DNA of 64,000 bases from Chamaesiphon minutus PCC 6605 (GTDB lineage: Bacteria > Cyanobacteriota > Cyanobacteriia > Cyanobacteriales > Chamaesiphonaceae): assembly GCF_000317145.1 (NCBI RefSeq), contig NC_019697.1:2948385-3012384 (forward strand), written 5' to 3'. Shown piece by piece: positions 56,137 to 64,000 of the stretch (the first letter of the stretch is position 1; every line of letters begins with the position of its first letter). Both the position numbers and the translations under genes were made by a program. A model generated the notes under the pieces. That model made no database searches, had not been told where the DNA came from, and saw nothing but the letters and a program-made list of their open reading frames with translations.

Positions 56137-57508
56137 CACGGCTAGCGCACCTCAAACCCTATTGACAAAGGGATTGCTGCTGAGGGCTTCTATTTGAGAA
56201 AGATCTGAGCTAGGGTAGGTACGAGCGTCCATCTAGCGATTACAGTGAAAGTAATGCCGACACAAGTAGAAAAGAAGAAGCAAAAAACTGAAACAGTCGG
56301 AGCGACGAATTTAGACAGCCAAGAAATTACAAAGAAGTTTGGGCAATACTTTCAAGATATTAAAGATCCCAGAACCCAGAGGACGAGAGTACATCTACTC
56401 AAAGACATTATCACCATTGCCATCTTGGCAGTAATCGCAGGAGCAAAAGGATGGGAGGATATGGAAGAGTATGGTGTGAATAAGCAAGAGTGGTTAAGTA
56501 CATTTCTAGAGCTACCAGGCGGAATCCCCAGCGCCGACACATTTAGAAGAGTATTTGAAAAAATCAATCCCAAAGAATTAGAGCAATGCTTTCGGCTGTG
56601 GGTGCAATCACTAATTGAGCAACTAGGAGTGGAAGTAGTCGCCATTGATGGTAAAACCAACAGAGGTTCATACGACAGGGCATCTGGGGTCAAAGCGTTG
56701 CACATGGTGAGTGCATGGGCGAGTGAGCATCGATTGGTCTTGGGACAAACAAAAGTCAGTGCTAAATCTAATGAAATCACAGCGATTCCCGCATTATTAG
56801 AATTGCTAGACATTCAAGGCTGTATCATCACTATCGATGCAATGGGCACGCAGAAATCGATGGCGACGAAGATTACTGGAGCAAATGCCGATTATGTGTT
56901 AAGCCTTAAGGATAATCATCCAACACTACACCAACAAGTCAAAAGCTGGTTTGAGACAGCACAATCACAGGGGTTTAAAGGCGTAGATGTCAGTATTAGT
57001 CAGCGGGTGGAGAAAGGACATCATCGGATTGAAAACCGGAAAGTTTACACTGTCCCTGTTTCACAACTACCATTGCTGTATCAACAAGACCAGTGGAGTG
57101 GACTGCAAACAGTTGTGATGGTTGTACGCAAGTCTCAGTATTGGAACAAGACCACTCATGAAGTCCAATTTTACCTAACCAGTCTTCTCAGCGATGCCAA
57201 CCGGATTGGTAGTGCGATTCGCCAGCACTGGGGGATTGAGAATTCTGTCCATTGGACATTAGATGTCACCTTTGATGAGGACAAATCTCGCATTCGTTCT
57301 CTCCACGGTCCGCAGAATTTTGCCGTGTTACGTCGCCTTGCACTTAATGCCTTAGAACGTGAGACATCTTTTCGGCGTAGTATTCGTCAAAAGTCCCGGC
57401 GAACCGCGATGAATGACCGCTATATGCTTGCTGTCTTATCTGCGGCTGTTCCCACTTCCCATCCAAGCACATCCGCTTGTCAATAGGTTTTGAGATGCGC
57501 TAACCGTG
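56137..57508 (+). mobile_element. ISAs1-family insertion sequence, 1372 bp
   Basis: The ends form terminal inverted repeats of 32 bases with 29 identical (left begins CACGGCTAGCGCACCTCAAA, right end in reverse begins CACGGTTAGCGCATCTCAAA). A perfect 10-bp duplication GTCATGAAAC flanks it. It carries one transposase gene of normal length. The intact duplication and the clean disruption of the host gene show a recent insertion. Confidence 0.93.
56245..57486 (+). CDS. ISAs1-family transposase
   Basis: The 413-residue DDE transposase has DPRTQRTRVHLLKDIITIAILAVIAGAKGWEDMEEYG at the N-terminus. The catalytic acids are in VVAIDGKT, ITIDAMGTQ and ENSVHWTLDVTFDEDKSRIR. The length is complete and no frameshift is seen. 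Start GTG 56245, with ATG 56254 as alternative. Confidence 0.95.
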   Translation: MKVMPTQVEKKKQKTETVGATNLDSQEITKKFGQYFQDIKDPRTQRTRVHLLKDIITIAILAVIAGAKGWEDMEEYGVNKQEWLSTFLELPGGIPSADTFRRVFEKINPKELEQCFRLWVQSLIEQLGVEVVAIDGKTNRGSYDRASGVKALHMVSAWASEHRLVLGQTKVSAKSNEITAIPALLELLDIQGCIITIDAMGTQKSMATKITGANADYVLSLKDNHPTLHQQVKSWFETAQSQGFKGVDVSISQRVEKGHHRIENRKVYTVPVSQLPLLYQQDQWSGLQTVVMVVRKSQYWNKTTHEVQFYLTSLLSDANRIGSAIRQHWGIENSVHWTLDVTFDEDKSRIRSLHGPQNFAVLRRLALNALERETSFRRSIRQKSRRTAMNDRYMLAVLSAAVPTSHPSTSACQ

Positions 57509-57518
57509 GTCATGAAAC
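57509..57518 (+). repeat. Target-site duplication, right copy
   Basis: GTCATGAAAC, identical to 56127-56136. Confidence 0.92.
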
Positions 57519-57867
57519 TATGCTGGTGCAAATCCCCGCGAACACGATCGATGATATGTTCGTGCATAAATATCAAACCGATCAATTGATGGTAGTTAGG
57601 GGGAGCTTTATTTTAGTTATCTTACACGATGGTAAATATCAGTATATTCATTTAAATGATGTCGAACCAAAGGTGGTGACGATTCCCCCCCTAGTTCCCC
57701 ATTCTGCCATCAATCTCAACGACGAACCATGTATGTTGATTAATGCAGTCATCCGTCACGGTCGAGCACATCCAGCCGATTATCGCCCGCTCAAAGCACC
57801 TTTTCCTTTCGATCTCGATCGAGTCGATCGGCTATCGCTAGGTAAACAATGCCAGATTGCTGCATAA

Positions 57868-58312
57868 ACAAAATGAGCTTTATCTACAGCTAGATCGACC
57901 AGACATCGTGAGATTTTAGGATGTAAATTCTATAAGTCTGGTCTTTCTATCGGGGTAAGCACTGACCATCACATAATTCCCACTTTATCTATAATAGATA
58001 TTCGCTTTTGTATATTTAATTGTAAATCTTCTACTCAATTAAAGCAATATTATTCACTTGAGAATAAAGTATATACTTGCAATGGCGATCGCCAGATCGG
58101 AGTCAATGAAACCTGATTGATAATCGTGAATTACTAAATACCGATCTTGTAAAAAATAAGTCGATCGTGCGACAGAAAATCATTGATGTTTGCCGATACT
58201 TTTGCCATTAATTTGCAATAACAAGACCTAATTATGTCTGTTTAGTCACAAAATAGCCAATTTTCAATCGTTACACTAGCAAGTATCTAAGTAAAGTTTT
58301 GGGATGCGCTAG
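57868..58312. other. Long AT-rich leader before the tyrosine phenol-lyase-like gene
   Basis: 445 bases without a gene. It is AT-rich with scattered TATAAT-like words (near 57993 and 58073) but no confident promoter. No hairpin of note. Confidence 0.35.
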
Positions 58313-59839
<1,527 letters not shown>

Positions 59840-60100
59840 CACAGGTGGAGCCAACGAATAGCCACCGATTAAAATCGGGTCTAGTGTTGCGAAGTCCGCC
59901 TACGCGGAGTGATTAACTAGTCCGCCTGCGCGGACTTTGCAACATGAGCAGCGGTTTCTAACCGCTGAGGTTATAACTAGCAACTTGCGTTGGTAGGCTG
60001 AAATCCCGAACATTTCGCCTACTTCATAAATCCGAGCGACTTCATTGTGCCTATGCCACAATGTATGTATAGTGTTCGAGGAAAATCGTGGTATTTGCTC
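59840..60100. other. Intergenic region with REP-like hairpins
   Basis: It contains GTCCGCCTACGCGGA and GTCCGCCTGCGCGGAC hairpins at about 59894-59936, a common cyanobacterial repeat, then the GGACTTTGCAACA..AGCAGCGGTT segment also present near 27392. No gene is seen. Confidence 0.6.
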
Positions 60101-61192
60101 ATGTTTATCGATCGAACAGACTCAGAACAACTCAACCAAATCCAACAGGCTGTAAACGACAGAGCCGATCTCGATAAAATTATCGAACTTTGCAAAACCA
60201 TATCGCACCAAGTTAAAGATCGTCAGTTCCCACTGACTTATGCCGGAATTTTATTAGCATCTGCGCATAGAATATCTGAGGCGATTTCGGTATTAAAACT
60301 TGGTGTCGATCGGACATTTAATCAGGTTTTAGCAGATTATCTAATCGAGACTCAAGCTTTTGCCCCCGCAGCTACAGCATTTGCGGAAACTACGCCCTAC
60401 GATGTCTGGACTCAAACAGATTTATACCAGTCGCAAATGAGCGGAACTTTAAAGGCGATCGCTAATTTTGCGCGACGAACTCCACCACCTGCTGTAAATT
60501 ATCACCCAACAATTATTGATATCGGCCCGGGAAATGGCACGCTACTCATCGAGATTATCAAGCAACTTTTGGCTCTTTATCCGATCGAGTCAATTCATCT
60601 CATCTTAATCGAACAATCTCCAGAAATGCTGGCAGCAGCCCAAAAATACTGTCAAGCATCTCTAATAATTCCGATTACCTTTACGCCAATTTGCTGTCGA
60701 ATTCAAGAAATCGAGCCTCACCAATGGGCAATTATTAAGGAGCAGCAACCCATTTGGTTTGTTAATGCGTCGCTATCACTGCATCATATGCCAAAAGAAA
60801 TTAAAGTACCTACCATGGCAATGCTTGCCAATCTGTCCACCTACTGCCTACTTTCCGACGCTCATTACAATCACGATCTACCCGAAAAAGATACGCCAGA
60901 ATTGATATACTCTGTTACTGAAAATTATGGTTTCGTTATAAAAGATGTCCTTAAGTCTCTGGCTTCAGAAACAGACAAAAAACTCTGTATCAATAATTTC
61001 TTATTGACAGAAGCAATTAACATTATCAAAAACGACCGACCGGAGCGAGGAGACTATCATACGCTAATTGGCGAATGGCAAGAAATTGCAAATAGAGGAC
61101 AATGGGAGGTAATTGAAACAACACCAACTGTTTCTCTATCCGAACGACCTTTTACATTTACGATGGAGCTTAAATCTAAGCTCTTAACTTAA
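60101..61192 (+). CDS. SAM-dependent methyltransferase with N-terminal helical domain
   Basis: About 363 residues from ATG 60101 (the frame is open from 60047, but that segment is unlike protein). The N-terminal 90 residues are helical and TPR-like (SVLKLGVDRTFNQVLADYLIETQAF). Motif I IIDIGPGNGTLLIEI and post-motif LILIEQSPEMLAAAQKY mark a class I methyltransferase; NASLSLHHMP is motif IV-like. The substrate is unknown. It is in line with the dioxygenase and PLP genes. Confidence 0.78.
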   Translation: MFIDRTDSEQLNQIQQAVNDRADLDKIIELCKTISHQVKDRQFPLTYAGILLASAHRISEAISVLKLGVDRTFNQVLADYLIETQAFAPAATAFAETTPYDVWTQTDLYQSQMSGTLKAIANFARRTPPPAVNYHPTIIDIGPGNGTLLIEIIKQLLALYPIESIHLILIEQSPEMLAAAQKYCQASLIIPITFTPICCRIQEIEPHQWAIIKEQQPIWFVNASLSLHHMPKEIKVPTMAMLANLSTYCLLSDAHYNHDLPEKDTPELIYSVTENYGFVIKDVLKSLASETDKKLCINNFLLTEAINIIKNDRPERGDYHTLIGEWQEIANRGQWEVIETTPTVSLSERPFTFTMELKSKLLT

Positions 61193-61327
61193 TTCGGGAA
61201 TTTTGTATTTTTCTGATAAAGAATTTTCGACATGTGTAAAAGCAGCAGATTTCTACGATCGATCCTGGAAATATCTGCGATAAAACTGTAGCTATTGGTG
61301 TCAACTAATCTGAGGAGATTAGAAAAG

Positions 61328-62008
61328 ATGTTTAACATATCTAAGCCAAAAGAGTTGAGCTGTCTGGCAAGTTATATTCTCGAAACACTGCCCGATCTAC
61401 CGCTCGATTCAATTCGACCATTCTTCGATCGATTGCCCGCAGATCCTTACATATCTGGTCATTATCGGTTCCGACGCCTATCGCATTTTAAATTTTCTGG
61501 CGATCGGTTAGTCAAATTGCCACACCGACGCTTATTTCAACCAAAGCAATTTAATCCTTTGGTCGGAGATGTTGCCAGAGAATATGCAGAACTAGAAGAC
61601 GAACTAATTGCCCTAGCAGAATTTAAAAATATCGTGCGAGAGTTTTTCCAATTCTCCCAACTTTGTACCCAGAAACAAGAAATTGCCGTCCATCAAATTA
61701 GAACGACAGCTTCCCCATCAGAAATAGGCAATCCCGCCCCTGAAGGTATTCATCGGGATGGGGTAGATTTAGTCGGAATTTTCTCGATCGATCGATCGGC
61801 AGTTGCTGGTGCCCAAACTCATTTATATGTTGACAAAAAGGGAAGTCCCTTTTTCAGCAAGGTGCTCGATCCGGGTGAATTTTTGGTGTTTCGGGACGAT
61901 CTGTTTTTCCATTTCACTTCGCCGATTAGTGCGACGACTGATGGATTGGGTACGCGAGATGTCTTTGTCTGCACGGCTCCTGGTTTATTTCCACCGGATG
62001 AAGAGTAG
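61328..62008 (+). CDS. 2OG-Fe(II) dioxygenase (PF10014, amino-acid hydroxylase-like)
   Basis: About 226 residues from ATG 61328, with GAGGAG about 10 bases upstream; an earlier in-frame TTG at 61295 is less likely. The metal ligands appear as HRDG (EGIHRDGVDLVGIF) and the distal His in FFHFTSPI, and the 2-oxoglutarate Arg in GTRDVFV. The family includes free L-amino-acid hydroxylases such as isoleucine 4-hydroxylase. The substrate here is unknown. Confidence 0.85.
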   Translation: MFNISKPKELSCLASYILETLPDLPLDSIRPFFDRLPADPYISGHYRFRRLSHFKFSGDRLVKLPHRRLFQPKQFNPLVGDVAREYAELEDELIALAEFKNIVREFFQFSQLCTQKQEIAVHQIRTTASPSEIGNPAPEGIHRDGVDLVGIFSIDRSAVAGAQTHLYVDKKGSPFFSKVLDPGEFLVFRDDLFFHFTSPISATTDGLGTRDVFVCTAPGLFPPDEE

Positions 62009-62045
62009 AAGCTGCTGGGGGGATCGATCGTCGATTTTATAGGAC

Positions 62046-62114
62046 TGTAGGGGCGGGTTTATGCTAGCTGATATAGTTTACTATTCGATCTCCAACAAAC
62101 CCGCCCTCCCCCAC
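62046..62114 (-). repeat. REP-like hairpin element copy 5 (distant)
   Basis: Arms TGTAGGGGCGGGTTTATG and ACAAACCCGCCCTCCCCCA, same order as copies 2 and 4 near the RAYT gene, 31 kb away. Its presence here shows the element is dispersed. Confidence 0.85.
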
Positions 62115-62150
62115 TAGAAAACCTCAAAGGGGTTATGTATATGAGCTACG

Positions 62151-62199
62151 GCGGAGATCTACCCACCCCGCCCTTTGGGCACCCCTCCAAGGAGGGGAT
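62151..62199. repeat. Inverted copy of an 18-base word plus CCCCTCC hairpin
   Basis: GCGGAGATCTACCCACCC at 62151-62168 is the reverse complement of 34301-34318. The CCCCTCC/GGAGGGG hairpin at 62182-62197 followed by ATTTTC may act as a weak terminator before the next gene. Confidence 0.6.
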
Positions 62200-62287
62200 T
62201 TTCTGCCCGAACCTTTGCCTATGAGCTAATTTTCGATCGTATTGAAAGCCGATCTTTTCTGATTTACCATTACTTGAGGATAATTTC

Positions 62288-63535
62288 ATGCCTGACTTTG
62301 ACTTGGGGTGGGTTCGTAGCCAGTTTCCATCGTTGTCTCAAGAACTAAATGGTCAGCCAGTGACCTTTTTTGATGGCCCTGGGGGGACTCAGGTGCCCAG
62401 AAATACGATCGCGGCGATGAGTGATTATTTAATTTACTCTAATGCAAATGCTCACGGAGCTTTTATCACCAGCGAACGGACGGATAAGCTAATCAATGAA
62501 ACGCGGAGTGCGGCGGCTGATTTGCTGGGCTGTGCTGCTAATGAAATCGTGTTTGGGGCGAATATGACGACCCTTGCTTTTGCCTTCTCACGAGCGATCG
62601 GGCGCGAACTACAACCGGGCGATGAAATTATTACTACTAAGCTCGATCACTATGCGAATATCTCTCCCTGGCAGGCTTTGGAAGAGAAGGGAGTTGTAAT
62701 ACGTAGCTTAGATATTCGGGTGGAAGATTGTACGCTCGATCTCGATCGACTACAGGAATTACTAACCGATCGTACCAAATTAGTCGCGATCGGTTATGCC
62801 TCAAATGCTGTCGGTACGGTTAACGATGTCGCTGCTGTCACCAAACTCGCCCATCAAGTCGGTGCGCTGGTGTTTGTCGATGCCGTCCACTATGTGCCTC
62901 ACGGTGCGATCGATGTGCAGGAACTAGATTGCGATTTCCTCGCTTGTTCGGCTTATAAATTCTTTGCACCACATCTGGGCATCCTCTATGGCAAACACGA
63001 GCATCTGAGCCGTTTACAGCCTTATAAAGTGACACCTGCCTCTAATGATGTGCCATCGCGGTGGGAAACAGGTACCCAGAGTTATGAGGCAATGGCAGGT
63101 TTGGTAGAGACGATCGATTATCTGCGCCAATTGGGACAGCAAGTCGCTCCGACGGCTAATAACCGTCGAGCTGCCCTAGTTGCTGGGATGAAGGCGATTC
63201 ATGCCTACGAGCAAGAACTCAGCCGCTATTTGCTCTCTGGGTTAGCCCAGATTCCTGGTTTGACGGTGTATGGAATTACCAATCTCGATCGAGTTAGCGA
63301 ACGCACGCCGACGGTAGGCATCCGACTTGAGGGGTATTCCCCCCACGAGCTAGCGAAAAAGTTGGGCGAGCGGGGCATTTTTACCTGGAATGGTAATTTT
63401 TATGCTGTGGGGGTTACTGAAGCGTTAGGCATTGAGTCCAGCGGTGGTTTGTTGCGAATGGGTTTGGTTCATTACAACACCATTGAGGAAATCGATCGAC
63501 TATTGAAAGCCATAGATAATGCTAGTTCGGGTTAA
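62288..63535 (+). CDS. Class V aminotransferase, cysteine-desulfurase-like (TIGR01976 type)
   Basis: The 415-residue protein has FFDGPGGTQVPRNTIAAM, SAYKFFAPHLGILYG (PLP Lys near 224) and TGTQSYEAMAG. It resembles the SufS-like cysteine-desulfurase-like family. However, the loop that carries the catalytic Cys in true SufS/CsdA reads GIFTWNGNFYAVGV...SSGGLLRMGLVHYNT, with no Cys, so desulfurase activity is doubtful. An epimerase, lyase or aminotransferase role is possible. It ends nine bases before the next small gene. Confidence 0.85.
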   Translation: MPDFDLGWVRSQFPSLSQELNGQPVTFFDGPGGTQVPRNTIAAMSDYLIYSNANAHGAFITSERTDKLINETRSAAADLLGCAANEIVFGANMTTLAFAFSRAIGRELQPGDEIITTKLDHYANISPWQALEEKGVVIRSLDIRVEDCTLDLDRLQELLTDRTKLVAIGYASNAVGTVNDVAAVTKLAHQVGALVFVDAVHYVPHGAIDVQELDCDFLACSAYKFFAPHLGILYGKHEHLSRLQPYKVTPASNDVPSRWETGTQSYEAMAGLVETIDYLRQLGQQVAPTANNRRAALVAGMKAIHAYEQELSRYLLSGLAQIPGLTVYGITNLDRVSERTPTVGIRLEGYSPHELAKKLGERGIFTWNGNFYAVGVTEALGIESSGGLLRMGLVHYNTIEEIDRLLKAIDNASSG

Positions 63536-63544
63536 TGGCTGGAA

Positions 63545-63862
63545 ATGTTTGAAATTACTTTATCCACGATGCTTGCCGCAGATGCTATTGCGGCGGCATT
63601 TTTTAGATTAATTCCTGCTGGATTAAAGATCGATGTATTTCCAGAATCAGATACACCTGAAGAAGTAGGCGCGATTTGGGCATGGATGCAAGAGACTAAT
63701 GACCCAGCTTGGCCATGTTCTGTTATGGTTATTCATCATGGTGATGAATGCGAACTCGGTTCTTATCCCGATCTGCGAGTTGCCGAATATATACAGCAAT
63801 GTTTTGGCTGCAATGTTTTTGCAGCATATATAGCCATTCTCAAATTGATGAGGTACAGATAA
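63545..63862 (+). CDS. Hypothetical small protein
   Basis: The 105-residue protein (MFEITLSTMLAADAIAAAFFRLIPAGLKIDVFPESDTPEEVGAIWAWM...) is not recognised. It is probably soluble alpha/beta, with HHGDEC and QQCFGCN motifs. It begins nine bases after the PLP enzyme, so the two probably share a transcript. A partner role for that enzyme is possible but unsupported. Confidence 0.6.
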   Translation: MFEITLSTMLAADAIAAAFFRLIPAGLKIDVFPESDTPEEVGAIWAWMQETNDPAWPCSVMVIHHGDECELGSYPDLRVAEYIQQCFGCNVFAAYIAILKLMRYR

Positions 63863-64000
63863 TTTCATGCTTTAATTTCTGCCTATATCTAGGGTGTACT
63901 TCACTAACTTGAGAACCGCTATACTACCCATTTGTGGGTATTTTAGATCCACAAGATCCTTACTGGGTCCTGGTTCGTGTCAGTGGACAGTGGTATTTTG
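63863..64000. other. Window end, no gene seen
   Basis: 138 bases with no support for a gene start or RNA. A small AACCGCTATACTACCC region near 63915 may be a promoter (TATACT) for a gene beyond the window. Confidence 0.3.

Larger units (their letters stand above)
56045..57867 (+). pseudogene. Cupin-like gene split by an insertion sequence
   Basis: The 5' part (ATG 56045 to 56136) encodes MSLSKGVEIHTLTSAKAGL... up to HE. The 3' part (57519 to 57867) continues TMLVQIPANTIDDMFVHKYQTD.... Removing the insertion and one copy of the 10-base target repeat gives an exact in-frame 146-residue protein. The 3' part has cupin-like motifs (DQLMVVRGSFILVILHDGKY and PPLVPHSAINL). It may be a sugar-epimerase-like or signalling cupin; its role is unknown. 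A frame within the 3' part (from 57490) could still be translated. Confidence 0.85.

Overview
The window comes from a cyanobacterium. Three lines of evidence support this: phycobilisome genes (an ApcF-type core subunit and a CpcL-type membrane-anchored linker), several families I know mainly from cyanobacteria (DUF2605 and DUF2973 pairs, NucA-like nuclease, fused GT2-GtrA, apocarotenoid oxygenase), and the density of GCGATCGC/CGATCG (HIP1-type) words throughout. The genus cannot be fixed from this sequence alone. No rRNA, tRNA or CRISPR array was recognised.

Layout. (1) 1-11290: the 3' part of a hybrid NRPS-PKS locus. A cut-off first gene encodes A-PCP-KS-AT-ACP-aminotransferase; the second encodes C-A-PCP-thioesterase. 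(2) 11283-25606: a long same-strand surface-glycan block. It holds an O-antigen ligase/polymerase, a flippase, two GT4 glycosyltransferases, a Tat-type GH10 xylanase-like enzyme, a fucosyltransferase-like protein, a WecG/TagA transferase, a Wzc-like tyrosine autokinase, a GT-C-like membrane protein and a GT2-GtrA protein. The first two genes are joined to the NRPS gene by stop/start overlaps. (3) 25754-29471: carotenoid oxygenase and acetyl-CoA synthetase, divergent. (4) 29472-32015: an accessory island with a REP-associated Y1 transposase (RAYT), five REP-like hairpin elements or arms, and small unknown genes. (5) 32137-55803: mostly housekeeping genes: transketolase-like enzyme, DeoR regulator, upp, TlyA, apcF, gamma carbonic anhydrase, recA, nuclease, cpcL, hisG, an ABC ATPase. 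Palindromic or tandem repeats fill many gaps, and a toxin/antitoxin-like pair at 53.5-54.0 kb has an in-frame stop in the toxin-like gene. (6) 56045-57867: an ISAs1-type insertion sequence sits inside a small cupin-like gene; its 10-bp target duplication is intact and the gene can be rejoined in frame. (7) 58313-63862: a same-strand group with a tyrosine phenol-lyase-like enzyme, a methyltransferase, a 2OG-Fe dioxygenase and a class V PLP enzyme.

How the parts work together. The assembly line should extend an aminoacyl group by one malonate, transaminate the beta-keto group, add one more residue (valine by its code) and release the product. Overlapping genes suggest this transcript continues into glycan polymerisation and export. 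The wider EPS block has the parts of a Wzx/Wzy pathway with kinase control, although no initiating PglX/WbaP-type phosphoglycosyltransferase is visible here.

Best candidates for something undescribed: the NRPS/glycan translational coupling and its predicted vicinal-diamine product; the RAYT whose stop codon lies inside its own REP arm; the attenuator-like region at 22.44-22.54 kb; the shared 15-bp element in front of two EPS genes; and the stop-interrupted toxin-like gene. All functional calls were made by eye from motifs; no database search was run.
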